DNA of 64,000 nt from Bacteroidales bacterium UBA5072 (GTDB lineage: Bacteria; Bacteroidota; Bacteroidia; Bacteroidales; UBA10428). Below the pieces are notes generated by a model, which was given only the letters and a program-made list of their open reading frames with translations, was not told where the DNA came from and made no database searches. Both the position numbers and the translations under genes were made by a program. Shown here in pieces: positions 10,101 through 17,496 of this stretch (position 1 is the stretch's first letter; each line of letters starts with the position of its first letter). The stretch covers positions 5,315 through 69,314 of the forward strand of contig DIAS01000162.1 in the NCBI GenBank assembly GCA_002415855.1, given 5' to 3'.

Positions 10101-10621
10101 ACAGGACTAACTTCTGCCTGATTATCGATTGCCATGTACATATACCTTTCCCTGGTAAGGTCATCCATTCCGATATAAGTACATACTTCAGGGAGCCTGG
10201 CACACCTGTCGGCATCACCGTCTCTTCTGCCCCATGTCATGTAAAACATGGTACGGGCATTAGTATTGTACGAATTAACCTGTGAATGTAAGTTGCGTGC
10301 ATACGGATATACATATACCTCAACCGTGCTTAACGGCTCGGAAGGATACTGGCTGAATTCCTGTAAAATAACATAATCCCAGCCACCCTGTTGTATCAAT
10401 CCCAGAGTAGTACTGTTTGAGGAGTGCTGCTGAAGGGTATAACCCGGAAGTGCACTAGACTGCCAGATCAGGGTTGCACCCCCGGAACTAGCCAGATTGG
10501 CAACGATCTGTGGCATGTCATTATAAAAGGTGTAACTGTTCCCGATAAACAATACCCTCCTTGTCTGACTGTTCCCAAACAGATAAAAAAAGATCAGTAA
10601 CAGGGTAAGCGCTCTTTTCAA
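4118..10621 (-). CDS. Giant secreted protein: SGNH-type hydrolase head, 20 fibronectin III repeats, T9SS tail
   Basis: A 2167-residue protein. Residues 1-18 form a signal peptide. Residues ~20-245 look like an SGNH hydrolase: block I FIGNSYTF carries the candidate nucleophile Ser, and DGSHPS near residue 200 carries the Asp/His pair, so ester hydrolysis (for example deacylation of a glycan) is plausible. Residues ~258-2077 contain 20 tandem FN3 modules of about 91 residues, each with a P-x2-PxGL start, the motif STDNVGVTGYDVY and RAKDAAGN. Residues ~2078-2167 are a T9SS type A sorting tail (VFPNPV...). The start is TTG: an in-frame TAG lies two codons upstream, and the next Met falls after the signal peptide. 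The FN3 array probably acts as a stalk that projects the enzyme from the surface. Catalytic activity is inferred from motifs only. Confidence 0.9.
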   Translation of the reverse strand: MKRALTLLLIFFYLFGNSQTRRVLFIGNSYTFYNDMPQIVANLASSGGATLIWQSSALPGYTLQQHSSNSTTLGLIQQGGWDYVILQEFSQYPSEPLSTVEVYVYPYARNLHSQVNSYNTNARTMFYMTWGRRDGDADRCARLPEVCTYIGMDDLTRERYMYMAIDNQAEVSPVGAVWRNIRQNFPAIELYNIDGSHPSEAGSYAAACAFYAAIFRKDPSLLTYNYTLSATDAANIRNAAKAVVYNNLATWYVGAYDVPDTQAPTAPTGLNATSVQQSSLTLNWTASTDNVGISGYTVYMNGVQVSTGRLTTASITGLSAATAYTFTVRARDGAGNLSPLSASLIVTTADTEAPTVPLALSSGNLTETGFTLSWAAATDNVGVTGYDVYRNGSLLSSVTGTSAVISGLTASTTYAMTVRARDAAGNASAQSTIFNVTTPDTHAPAVPAGLASANITQTSFTLSWTASTDNVGVIGYDVYRDGTYLETVTGTTFGISGLSAGTTYVMTVRAKDAANNVSAASTALSVKTLDPVVVDSQPPTAPTALASSGITQTSFILSWTASTDNVGVTGYLVYKNGVLEITVTSTSASITGLNVSTLYSFTVRARDAAGNLSAVSSPLSLTTPDTEAPAAPTGLSSGSLTETGFLFSWIASADNVGVTGYDVFQNGTRVASVTGTSANITGLSASTTYAMTVKAKDAAGNISIASAVFNVTTPDTQAPAAPGPLSASNITQSGFTLSWTASLDNVGVTGYDVYRNGSYESSVTGTTASITGLAASTSYAMTVRAKDAAGNTSVSSAILNVTTAEAVIVDSQAPAVPTGLTFSNVTQTGFTLGWTASTDNVGVTGYDVYQDGVLIATVAVNSADISGLTASATYAMTVSARDAAGNISGLSVPLNVTTLEVVIPDTEKPTAPTGLSSSDISETGFTLTWTASTDNIAVTGYDILLNSTHVTTVVSTTATLSDLPSATNYSVTVIAKDAAGNLSDPSTELIVRTLDEIIPDTQAPTVPAGLSSASVTETGFTLTWAASADDVGVTGYDVYRNGILLNTVTGTSMNITGLNAGATYSMTVSAKDAANNVSARSNILYVTTADFQAPTVPTGLSSAAVTETSFTFNWTASTDNAGVTGYDVYRNGTLLNTITGISFNVTGLSAGSAYSMTVRARDAAGNTSGLSSILYVTTADLHAPNVPAGLAAANITETSFSLTWTPSTDNVGVTGYDVYRNGSLLNSVTSASMTITGLNAGTAYAITIRAKDAAGNTSPVSSILNVTTLDTHAPSAPTGLTSSNLTQSSFTLNWTAASDNVGVTGYNVYRNGTLLQTVTAPSANVSGLSASVSYSMSVSAIDAAGNISSSSSVLVVTTPDTQAPAVPTGLTSSNISQSSFTLTWTASADNVGTTGYDVYQNGVFLVTVTGNTVGISGLAAYTSYAMTVRAKDAANNISSASAVLNVRTLDNQPPTTPAGLSISNLIQSGFRLNWTASTDNVGVAGYDVYQNGVQVATVTTNYVNITGLRASASYIMTVRARDAVGNTSPLSSPLPVTTPDTEAPSVPAGLSFSDLSQTGFTLTWSSSTDNVNVTGYDIYRDGVLVATVGGTAAGVTGLSAFRSYNMTVRARDAAGNVSAASAVLRVTTPDTEHPTTPTGLTYSNLTQSGFTLNWTGSTDNVGVTEYEIYEHNILARTVTGTAATLTGLAAARTYSITIRARDGAGNLSTPSDVLEVTTPDTEAPTVPSGLNYTNLTQSGFTLRWAVSTDNVGVTEYLVYQNGVQVTRVTGNSTVLVGLAAFRTYAMTVRAKDAAGNTSAVSSVLNVTTPDTEPPTVPAALTTNDITETGFTLKWKASSDNVGINGYEIYRDGSLLTICTDTVAQIDGLVAYKQYVMTVRAKDVAGNYSPVSDAIKVQTLDLQSPAAPAEVIADNVTDSTFTLSWSPASDNVGVVEYEVYCNNMPDLITSDTSIMITGLASSTQYVVFVKARDAAGNSSTASTEIQLITPDTQRPGIPEGLTAVNITYKSFKLKWNSAADNVGVTEYFVFQNDSLVATVTGTEAFFNELPYNTAYYMSVSAGDAAGNISDTCEYLEVTTGFPGNNATITVFPNPVRDDYFYIDLGREDFRKAVIELFDQSGNLLQRRIADGTNRLIVISDYELRVGVYYITVHIDGSVYNRKLIIDND
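4390..9850 (-). repeat. Tandem ~273-bp repeat array encoding 20 FN3 modules
   Basis: Twenty consecutive units of about 270-285 bp. Units differ mainly in a few linkers that carry extra residues (for example LDPVVV and AEAVIV between modules). The last three modules (nearest the C-terminus) and the first are the most divergent, while the middle ones are most alike, which fits expansion from the centre of the array. Open reading frames on the opposite strand recur with the same period and are by-products of the repeat. Confidence 0.85.
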
Positions 10622-10940
10622 CGGCTAACTTTTATAGTTTAGGTTTTTGTGATCAGGCCCTAAAGATAAATCATGGCCTGGGATTCGTTCAAATAATATT
10701 GACGGGCAATCTAATTAATTTGATAAAAATCATAAAACAGTCAGTGGAAAAACTTATAATTTTTTTTCAACAGGAGTCTATCCGTCAAAGATCAGTAAAG
10801 TAACCTTTTTGTTCCCTGGTGTGCGTTACCCTCCTTTTTCGCACCGTTTACTTTTGGCCAGTTTCTCTTGTAATTTCAAATTAAATGCTTCACCTTTGCA
10901 TGCTTAAAAAATCCCGGGAGGCTCACTGTAGCGTATTAAG
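10622..10940. other. Intergenic region between divergent giant FN3 gene and kup
   Basis: A 319-bp AT-rich spacer between divergently transcribed genes, so it must hold promoters for both. A candidate promoter for kup is listed separately. No exact TAnnTTTG is found for the minus-strand gene; the nearest is ATTATTTG at 10690-10697. I see no tRNA, no riboswitch-like fold and no conserved small open reading frame. Confidence 0.6.
10867..10898 (+). promoter_or_regulatory. Putative promoter of kup
   Basis: CTTG at 10867-10870 (-33 element) and CACCTTTG at 10891-10898 (-7 element, one mismatch to TAnnTTTG) are separated by 20 nt, the usual spacing for Bacteroidota sigma factor promoters. It lies 43 nt before the kup ATG. 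Confidence 0.5.
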
Positions 10941-12887
10941 ATGACAAGCAACGGCAAAAGCCATGGCATTAAATTCAGTGCGGCAGGTTTACTCGTTACA
11001 CTTGGAATAGTTTTTGGCGATATCGGGACATCCCCGCTGTATGTAATGAAGGCCGTAATCCGAGAGGATTTCCCAATTGAGACCGATTTTATTGTGGGCA
11101 TTCTTTCCTGTGTGATCTGGACCCTCACCATACAGACAACAATCAAGTATGTAATTATTACACTTAGAGCGGATAACAAGGGTGAAGGCGGCATCTTCTC
11201 TTTGTTTGCACTGCTGCGTAAAAGCAAGCGGTGGGTATATATCCTGGCAATCATTGGTGGCAGCACGCTGCTGGCCGATGGGATCATTACTCCCTCTATC
11301 ACGGTTGTTTCATCCATTGAGGGGCTTCAGCTGATCAATCCCGCCATCAAGGTAGTGCCGATTGTAATTGCCATTTTAACTGCGCTGTTTTTGGTGCAGC
11401 AATTCGGAACCGAGTACATCGGAAAGTTCTTCGGACCAGTTATGTTTTTCTGGTTTTTAATGCTTGGGGTCCTTGGTCTGCTGGAGATCCATGAGCAGCT
11501 CTCGGTACTGAAAGCTTTCAATCCCTGGTACGCAGTGCATTTATTGTGGAAATATCCGGGAAGTATTCTCCTTTTAGGAGCTGTATTCCTTTGCACCACC
11601 GGGGCAGAAGCGCTGTATACTGATCTCGGGCACTGCGGAATTAAAAACATCCGGATATCCTGGATCTTTGTAAAAATAACACTGATTCTGAATTATTTAG
11701 GACAGGGTGCCTGGTTGCTCAGTCATGGCAATGCCATCAACAACCTGACCAATCCATTTTTTGCCTTTATGCCTGCGTGGTTCCTCCCGTTCGGGGTTGC
11801 CCTTGCCACGGCAGCAGCCATAATCGCCAGCCAGGCACTGATCAGCGGTTCGTATACGCTGATCAGTGAGGCCATTTCATTGAATTTCTGGCCCAAGATC
11901 AAGATCAAATACCCTACCCTGCAGAAAGGCCAGATGTACATTTCAAGCATTAACTGGTTTTTATGGTTCTCCTGCATGCTTGTGGTTTTAATATTCAGGG
12001 AATCAAACAATATGGAAGCTGCTTACGGACTTTCCATCACCATCACCATGCTGATCACCACCTTTCTCATGGTATCTTACCTGTCGATAAAACGAACTCC
12101 CCTGGTCGTCAGGGTTGCTTTTCTGGGTATTTACCTGTTGATCGAGGGGGCTTTTCTGTATGCCAATCTCTTCAAGTTCTCGCATGGTGGCTGGTTTACC
12201 ATTCTGGCTGCCGGAATTCTTGTCATTGTTATGCTTTCGTGGTATCATGGTCGTAGAATTACCAACCGGTTTTTGCGATTCCTTCCTTTGGAACAATATA
12301 TTGATACCATCAAAGATCTCCGCAATGATACCAGCATTCCGAAAACTTCCTCCAACCTGGTATACCTTACCAAAGCCAATCGTGTCACAGATGTAGAATC
12401 AAAGATCATCCTGTCAATTCTGAACAAGCAGCCCAAACGTGCCGACCATTACTGGCTGATCCATGTGGACATCATGGACGATCCCCGGACCATGGAATAC
12501 AAAGTCACGCATATAATTCCTGGTATCCTGACCAGGATTGACTTTTTCCTGGGTTTCAAGGTTGAACGGCGGATTCACAGCATGTTCAAACACATTACCA
12601 ATGAAATGGCAAAAAGGGGAGATATTGATCTCTTCAGCGGCTATCCTTCACTGCGCAAGCACAATGTGATCACTGATTTCCGGTTTATTATCATCGACAG
12701 GTTGAATCTCTCCGACCTGGAATTTAAATTTCTGGAACGGGTGATCATCAACATCTACCTCTTTTTCGTCCGGCACAGTCTTTCCGATGTGAAGGCCCTC
12801 GGATTTGATGCCAGCTCCGTATACGTTGAGCAGATGGCCTTGGGTTTTGAAGGTGGCACTAACTTCAGGCTGGTCGAAAGATCCTGA
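10941..12887 (+). CDS. kup: Kup-type low-affinity potassium transporter
   Basis: A 648-residue membrane protein, normal length for the KUP/HAK/KT family. The N-terminus has the family hallmark GIVFGDIGTSPLYVMKA, and the first ~430 residues contain about 12 hydrophobic segments. LLADGIITPSITVVSSIEGL and GAEALYTDLGHCG are further family signatures. The last ~200 residues form the cytosolic domain typical of Kup. It should carry K+ (with H+) into the cell across the inner membrane. The gene stands alone between the divergent FN3 gene and rsmE, with a 92-bp gap to rsmE. Confidence 0.95.
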   Translation: MTSNGKSHGIKFSAAGLLVTLGIVFGDIGTSPLYVMKAVIREDFPIETDFIVGILSCVIWTLTIQTTIKYVIITLRADNKGEGGIFSLFALLRKSKRWVYILAIIGGSTLLADGIITPSITVVSSIEGLQLINPAIKVVPIVIAILTALFLVQQFGTEYIGKFFGPVMFFWFLMLGVLGLLEIHEQLSVLKAFNPWYAVHLLWKYPGSILLLGAVFLCTTGAEALYTDLGHCGIKNIRISWIFVKITLILNYLGQGAWLLSHGNAINNLTNPFFAFMPAWFLPFGVALATAAAIIASQALISGSYTLISEAISLNFWPKIKIKYPTLQKGQMYISSINWFLWFSCMLVVLIFRESNNMEAAYGLSITITMLITTFLMVSYLSIKRTPLVVRVAFLGIYLLIEGAFLYANLFKFSHGGWFTILAAGILVIVMLSWYHGRRITNRFLRFLPLEQYIDTIKDLRNDTSIPKTSSNLVYLTKANRVTDVESKIILSILNKQPKRADHYWLIHVDIMDDPRTMEYKVTHIIPGILTRIDFFLGFKVERRIHSMFKHITNEMAKRGDIDLFSGYPSLRKHNVITDFRFIIIDRLNLSDLEFKFLERVIINIYLFFVRHSLSDVKALGFDASSVYVEQMALGFEGGTNFRLVERS

Positions 12888-12935
12888 TGACCAATTGTCC
12901 CGTCCTCATTTTATGTAAAAAGAAGGATTACTTGT

Positions 12936-12943
12936 TATTTTTG
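12936..12943 (+). promoter_or_regulatory. Putative -7 box for rsmE
   Basis: TATTTTTG is an exact TAnnTTTG match, 36 nt before the rsmE ATG. No -33 TTG is seen at the expected distance. Confidence 0.4.
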
Positions 12944-12979
12944 GTGTAAGTTTACTCAGGAATCTTTTATGAAATAGAA

Positions 12980-13693
12980 ATGCACATATTCTTCAGCCCC
13001 CATATCCACGACAACCAAGCCCTGCTTTCACCCGAAGAATCAGCGCATTGTATACGTGTGCTTCGTCTCAGGCGCGGAGACAAGATCCGGCTCATTGACG
13101 GCCTGGGAGGCATGTACGATGCAACAATTACCATACCCGACGCCAAACAATGCGTTTTGAGCATTACGGGAATCGTTGCACATCATAAAGCCAGAAGTTT
13201 TTCTCTGCACATTGCCATTGCACCCACAAAAAATATTGACCGTTTTGAATGGTTTATCGAAAAGGCAGTCGAGATTGGCGTAGATGTTATCACTCCCCTG
13301 CTCTGTCACCGTTCAGAGCGCCATGTACTAAAAACTGACAGGCTTCAGAAGATGATCATTGCCACCATGAAACAGGCCATGGTCCCTTATTTACCCGTAC
13401 TTCACGAACTAACGGATTACAGCAGGTTTATTGAAAGTATTTCCGGGTCTCCTTACAACCGTTTTATTGCACACTGTGAGGAATCAGAGCGAAAAAAGCT
13501 ATCGGAAGTTGTGGTCACGAGGACCCATGTTCTCCTGCTCATCGGACCGGAAGGTGATTTTACCCAGGGAGAGATCGACATGGCGCTCAGCCATGATTTC
13601 ATACCCGTTTCACTGGGGACTAACCGGCTCCGTACAGAAACTGCGGGGATCATCGCCTGTCATACGGTGAACCTGCTTAATGAAATGCAATAG
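12980..13693 (+). CDS. rsmE: 16S rRNA (uracil-1498-N3)-methyltransferase RsmE
   Basis: A 237-residue SPOUT-class methyltransferase of the usual length. The N-terminal PUA-like part has the family motif HCIRVLRLRRGD. The C-terminal trefoil-knot part carries the SAM-binding sequence LLIGPEGDFTQGE and the knot sequence SLGTNRLRTETA, both characteristic of RsmE. It methylates U1498 in helix 44 of 16S rRNA in the assembled small subunit. The ATG at 12980 starts the conserved MHIFF sequence directly, so the start is secure. It is a housekeeping gene with no functional link to the sugar genes downstream, from which it is separated by 203 bp. Confidence 0.95.
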   Translation: MHIFFSPHIHDNQALLSPEESAHCIRVLRLRRGDKIRLIDGLGGMYDATITIPDAKQCVLSITGIVAHHKARSFSLHIAIAPTKNIDRFEWFIEKAVEIGVDVITPLLCHRSERHVLKTDRLQKMIIATMKQAMVPYLPVLHELTDYSRFIESISGSPYNRFIAHCEESERKKLSEVVVTRTHVLLLIGPEGDFTQGEIDMALSHDFIPVSLGTNRLRTETAGIIACHTVNLLNEMQ

Positions 13694-13793
13694 GTGCAGG
13701 GGATCTCATTTGGCCAAAAACCATCGTCCATTTATCCAAGCAAATGACCCCTTGATAAAAAAAGGACTGCATTTCTTATAAAAAAAAACAACC

Positions 13794-13824
13794 TTTGCCA
13801 CCATCATGCAGTATAATGACTTTG
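13794..13824 (+). promoter_or_regulatory. Putative promoter of the CDP-sugar operon
   Basis: TTTG at 13794-13797 and TGACTTTG at 13817-13824 (one mismatch to TAnnTTTG) are 19 nt apart and 72 nt before the first gene of the operon. The spacing is right but the motif is imperfect. The same TTTG at 13794-13797 is also part of AACCTTTG, which could itself be a -7 box. Confidence 0.35.
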
Positions 13825-13896
13825 CACCAAAGCGCCGAAATAATGCAGCAATGCACCAATGCTATACAAGAATAATCATCTAACTTCTGATAAATC

Positions 13897-14946
13897 ATGA
13901 AAATACTTATTGCAGGAAATTTAGGCTATATTGGCCCCAGTGTTACCAATCAACTCAGAAAGACATACCCCGATGCAGATCTGATCGGATTTGATATCGG
14001 TTATTTTGCCCATTGTTTGTCGAATGCAAGCTATTGTCCCGAAACTAAACTGGATATGCAGGTATTCGGCGATATCCGTAAATTTCCTGCCGCAATTCTT
14101 AAAGGAGTTGACGTCATCGTTGATCTGGCCGCCATCTCCAATGACCCCATGAGCTTCAGGTTCGAAGAAATGACGCTGGACATCAATTACCGCTCGGCTG
14201 TAAAGCTGGCAAAACTGGCCAAGGACAACGGGGTGAAATCATTTGTTTATGCCTCTTCCTGCAGTATGTACGGACTGGCCGACGATTCCGAGCGCAAGGA
14301 AGGCGACAAACTGAATCCCCTTACTGCCTATGCACGTTCGAAAGTTATGGCCGAAGAAGAACTGGAACCATTGGCCGACAATAATTTTACCATTACCTGC
14401 CACCGCTTTGCAACCGCCTGCGGATGGACAAACCGGCTTAGGCTCGATCTTGTATTAAACGATTTTGTAGCGGGCGCTCTGGTTAACAGGGAAATTTCCA
14501 TCCTGAGCGACGGTTCGCCATGGCGACCCATGATCAATACCAAGGACATGGCCCGTGCCATCGACTGGGGCGTTTCAAGGAAAGCCGCAAACGGTGGTAA
14601 GTTCCTGGCTGTCAATACCGGGAGCAACCAGTGGAACAACCGTATCCTGGCCCTTGCCGAGGCCATTGAGACTGTCATACCGGGAGTAAAAATATCGGTC
14701 AACCCCGATGCACCTCCTGATAAACGATCCTACAGGGCCAATTTTGACCTGTTCAAAAAACTGGCACCCGGTCACCAGCCACAGGAGGACCTGATCAGTA
14801 CCGTTAAAGAAATCAAGGACAACCTGGTGGCCATGGGTTTCAACGATCCCAATTACCGTGAATCGATGTTTATCCGGTTAAAGGTTCTGGATTACCTGAT
14901 GCAGAACGGACTGCTGAACAATAATCTTGAGTGGACACATAAATAA
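13897..14946 (+). CDS. NAD-dependent epimerase/dehydratase family protein (extended SDR)
   Basis: A 349-residue extended short-chain dehydrogenase/reductase. The Rossmann glycine motif is GNLGYIG at residues 7-13. The catalytic region reads ASSCSMYG with YARSK (YxxxK) about 25 residues later. Sugar-nucleotide 4,6-dehydratases carry Asp-Glu or Asp-Lys at the position of Ser-Met here, so this is more likely a 4-epimerase or 4-ketoreductase acting on a nucleotide sugar. It is the first gene of a five-gene operon with gaps of 8-16 bp, whose last sugar-activating gene is an RfbF-like cytidylyltransferase, so a CDP-sugar substrate is inferred. Family is certain; exact reaction is not. Confidence 0.85.
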   Translation: MKILIAGNLGYIGPSVTNQLRKTYPDADLIGFDIGYFAHCLSNASYCPETKLDMQVFGDIRKFPAAILKGVDVIVDLAAISNDPMSFRFEEMTLDINYRSAVKLAKLAKDNGVKSFVYASSCSMYGLADDSERKEGDKLNPLTAYARSKVMAEEELEPLADNNFTITCHRFATACGWTNRLRLDLVLNDFVAGALVNREISILSDGSPWRPMINTKDMARAIDWGVSRKAANGGKFLAVNTGSNQWNNRILALAEAIETVIPGVKISVNPDAPPDKRSYRANFDLFKKLAPGHQPQEDLISTVKEIKDNLVAMGFNDPNYRESMFIRLKVLDYLMQNGLLNNNLEWTHK

Positions 14947-14955
14947 CACCTCCCC

Positions 14956-15498
14956 ATGATATTCACTGAAACCAAGCTCAAAGGCGCTTTTACAATCGAA
15001 ATTAAGAAAATAGGTGACGATCGCGGTTTTTTCGGACGGTCCTGGTGCAAAAAAGAAATGGAAGAACATGGACTGGAAGGGTCAATCGCCCAGATAAACA
15101 CATCACTGAGCAAGTTTAAGGGAACACTCAGGGGACTTCATTTTCAGATTGCTCCCTATCAGGAGTGTAAAATGATCCGTTGTACCCGCGGTGCCATTTT
15201 TGATGTCATTGTCGATCTCCGTCCCGGTTCTGCAACATTTTTACAGTGGGTGGGCGAAGAACTTACTATGGATAACCACAAGGCATTATACTCTCCAAAA
15301 GGATTTGCACAGGGATTTATTACCATGACAGCGGATGCCGAAATCACTTATTTCACCACTGATTTCTACGCACCCGGCATGGACCGGGGTGTCCGATGGA
15401 ACGATCCGCAGATCGGCATTCAATGGCCACTGCAACCGGCAATCATTTCGGATAAGGACCAGACATGGCCCGATTTCACATTAGACATACTTAAATAA
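14956..15498 (+). CDS. rfbC: dTDP-4-dehydrorhamnose 3,5-epimerase family protein
   Basis: A 180-residue cupin-fold protein of the usual RfbC length. RGLHFQ carries the conserved catalytic His. SPKGFAQGFIT and the DFYAP.....GVRWNDP region, with the family's Tyr/Trp-Asn-Asp positions, are also present. Members epimerise C3 and/or C5 of 4-keto-6-deoxy nucleotide sugars through an enolate. Here the neighbours point to a CDP- rather than dTDP-sugar, so the rfbC name marks the family and not the nucleotide. It starts 9 bp after the SDR gene and ends 8 bp before the methyltransferase gene, consistent with one mRNA. Whether it does 3-, 5- or 3,5-epimerisation cannot be told from the sequence alone. 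Confidence 0.88.
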   Translation: MIFTETKLKGAFTIEIKKIGDDRGFFGRSWCKKEMEEHGLEGSIAQINTSLSKFKGTLRGLHFQIAPYQECKMIRCTRGAIFDVIVDLRPGSATFLQWVGEELTMDNHKALYSPKGFAQGFITMTADAEITYFTTDFYAPGMDRGVRWNDPQIGIQWPLQPAIISDKDQTWPDFTLDILK

Positions 15499-15506
15499 GA
15501 ACACGC

Positions 15507-16676
15507 ATGTTACATACCCATTGCCCGAATTGCGGCGGTAATCAGATCGAAGGATTCTTTGAAATCAAAAACGCGCCCATTTTCAGCCTGGTGACCGTGA
15601 AATCAAAGGAAGAAGCGTTGAATGTACCCAGAAAGGACATTGAACTGGGCTTTTGTAATACCTGTGGTTTTATCTTCAACCGGCTTTTTGATACCAGCAT
15701 TGATTATTTTACACTGGGTTATGAAGATCAGCAGGGTTTTTCCGCCACGTTCATGAATTACCTCAGAAAGATCTCCGAAAACCTGATCCAGAAATATGAC
15801 CTGAAAGGCAAAACGCTTATGGAGATAGGCTGCGGAAAAGGTGATTTCATCAACCTGCTTACAGAACTCAGCGCAGGAAAAGGTATCGGCATAGATCCCG
15901 CATATCAGGACGGCCGACAGACCAATCCCAACCTGACCTTTTACAAGGAATTCTACAAGCTTGATCATGGGAAACTGCCGGCTGATTTCATCTGCTGTCG
16001 TCACACACTGGAACATATTCATGGGACGAAGGCTTTCCTGCAGTTAATCAGGGATTCCTTGGGAAATGATACAAACAAGGTGATCTTCTTCGAGATCCCC
16101 CAGATTACAAGGATCCTGGAAGTTCAGGCTTTCTGGGATATCTATTACGAGCACTGTTCCTACTTCAGTGCCGGCTCACTGGCCCGCCTGTTCAGGAGTA
16201 CCGGATATGAGATCCAGGATCTCCACCTCGATTACAACGATCAATACCTGCTGATTGAGGCCATGCCTGTAAATACGCTTTCTTCAAAAGCTTTCTCCAT
16301 TGAGGAGGGCATTGGGGAACAGAAGAAACGGGTGGACAATTTCAGGGTAAAAATCAGGGAACAGCTCGACGATTGGAGAATGAAACTGTCCGCATTAAAA
16401 ACCAAGGGCCAAAAGACAGTGGTATGGGGAGGCGGATCGAAATCCGTAGGTTTCCTCACCAATTTTGCAGACCTGGAGTTGATCGAATATGTAGTGGATA
16501 TCAATCCGCACATGGAAAACAATTTCATTCCCGGTATCGGCAAAAAATATGTACAACCAAAATTCCTGAAGGATTACAAGCCGGAAGCCGTGATTATCAT
16601 GAACGGTATTTATAAGGATGAGATCACGAAAACCCTTCACGAAATGGATGTTTTTCCCGAAATTTATGCATTGTAA
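15507..16676 (+). CDS. Nucleotide-sugar C-methyltransferase (SAM-dependent)
   Basis: A 389-residue protein with the three-part build of TylC3/NovU-type sugar C-methyltransferases. An N-terminal zinc-binding region has CPNCGG at residues 6-11 and FCNTCGF near residue 50. A class I SAM domain has motif I LMEIGCGKGDF near residue 106 and the conserved HTLEHIHG near 168. The C-terminal domain has VVWGGGSKSVGFL and a second Rossmann-like half. Such enzymes add a methyl group to the carbon next to the keto group of a 4-keto nucleotide sugar, making a branched sugar. It sits between the RfbC-like epimerase and the cytidylyltransferase in one operon, which supports a branched CDP-sugar as product. 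The methylated carbon is not predictable here. Confidence 0.85.
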   Translation: MLHTHCPNCGGNQIEGFFEIKNAPIFSLVTVKSKEEALNVPRKDIELGFCNTCGFIFNRLFDTSIDYFTLGYEDQQGFSATFMNYLRKISENLIQKYDLKGKTLMEIGCGKGDFINLLTELSAGKGIGIDPAYQDGRQTNPNLTFYKEFYKLDHGKLPADFICCRHTLEHIHGTKAFLQLIRDSLGNDTNKVIFFEIPQITRILEVQAFWDIYYEHCSYFSAGSLARLFRSTGYEIQDLHLDYNDQYLLIEAMPVNTLSSKAFSIEEGIGEQKKRVDNFRVKIREQLDDWRMKLSALKTKGQKTVVWGGGSKSVGFLTNFADLELIEYVVDINPHMENNFIPGIGKKYVQPKFLKDYKPEAVIIMNGIYKDEITKTLHEMDVFPEIYAL

Positions 16677-16688
16677 AATATTGAATCG

Positions 16689-17480
16689 ATGAAAGTTGTT
16701 CTTTTTTGCGGTGGTTTGGGAATGCGACTCAGGGAGTATTCCGATCAAATACCTAAACCCATGGTTCCCATCGGGTATCGTCCGATCATCTGGAACATCA
16801 TGAAATATTATGCCCATTTCGGACACAAGGACTTCATACTCTGCCTGGGGCATAAGGCCGACATGATCAAGAACTACTTTGTAAATTACGATGAAACCAT
16901 TTCTAATGACTTCGTATTTACACAGGGAGGCAAGAATATTGAGCTGCTGAACACGGATATCGACGACTGGAGAATAACCTTCGTGGATACCGGCATCAAC
17001 TCAAACATCGGGATGAGACTTATGGCAGTGAAGGACCATCTGAAGAATGAGGAAATGTTCCTGGCCAATTACAGTGACGGACTGACCGACCTTGCCTTGC
17101 CGGCAATGATCGACTGGTTTGCAGGGCAGATTGATAAAACGGCAGCTTTCATGGCGTATCAGCCGACACAAAGCTTTCATGTTGTGCAGCGACAGGAGGA
17201 CGGTCTGGTGAAAAGCATCAACCATATCGGCAGCTCCGGTTTGTACATCAATACCGGTTATTTCATCCTTCGCCCGGATATCTTCAATTACATGGAATGG
17301 GGTGATGAGCTGGTTAATCAGCCATTTCAGCGACTGATCAAGGAGAACCGGCTGGTGTCGTGGGAGCACAAAGGCTTCTGGGCCAGCATGGATACTTACA
17401 AAGACAAACAGACCCTGGATGAAGCCTATGCCAAAGGCAAAGCACCCTGGGAAGTATGGCGTGAAAACGGCAGACACTAA
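16689..17480 (+). CDS. rfbF: Glucose-1-phosphate cytidylyltransferase-like protein
   Basis: A 263-residue sugar-1-phosphate nucleotidyltransferase. The N-terminus FCGGLGMRLREYSDQIPKPM is the GGxGxRL...KPM signature, and PIIWNIMKYYAHFGHKDFI, FVDTG, NYSDGLTDL, EHKGFWASMDTYKD and the tail APWEVW match RfbF/DdhA rather than RmlA, which lacks the PW.VW end. It should make CDP-glucose (or a related CDP-hexose) from CTP and the sugar 1-phosphate. The usual LAGGLGTRL is altered to FCGGLGMRL, so the sugar could differ from glucose. It is the fourth gene of the operon, 12 bp after the C-methyltransferase gene. Confidence 0.85.
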   Translation: MKVVLFCGGLGMRLREYSDQIPKPMVPIGYRPIIWNIMKYYAHFGHKDFILCLGHKADMIKNYFVNYDETISNDFVFTQGGKNIELLNTDIDDWRITFVDTGINSNIGMRLMAVKDHLKNEEMFLANYSDGLTDLALPAMIDWFAGQIDKTAAFMAYQPTQSFHVVQRQEDGLVKSINHIGSSGLYINTGYFILRPDIFNYMEWGDELVNQPFQRLIKENRLVSWEHKGFWASMDTYKDKQTLDEAYAKGKAPWEVWRENGRH

Positions 17481-17496
17481 AAAACCTTAATATTTT

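Noticed and set aside
10622..10940. A c-di-AMP (ydaO-type) riboswitch before kup
   Set aside because: Such riboswitches precede kup in some Firmicutes, but I see no matching paired elements here and a promoter fits directly upstream of the gene.
13897..14946. Assignment as CDP-glucose 4,6-dehydratase
   Set aside because: The catalytic stretch reads ASSCSMYG and lacks the Asp-Glu/Lys pair expected in dehydratases.
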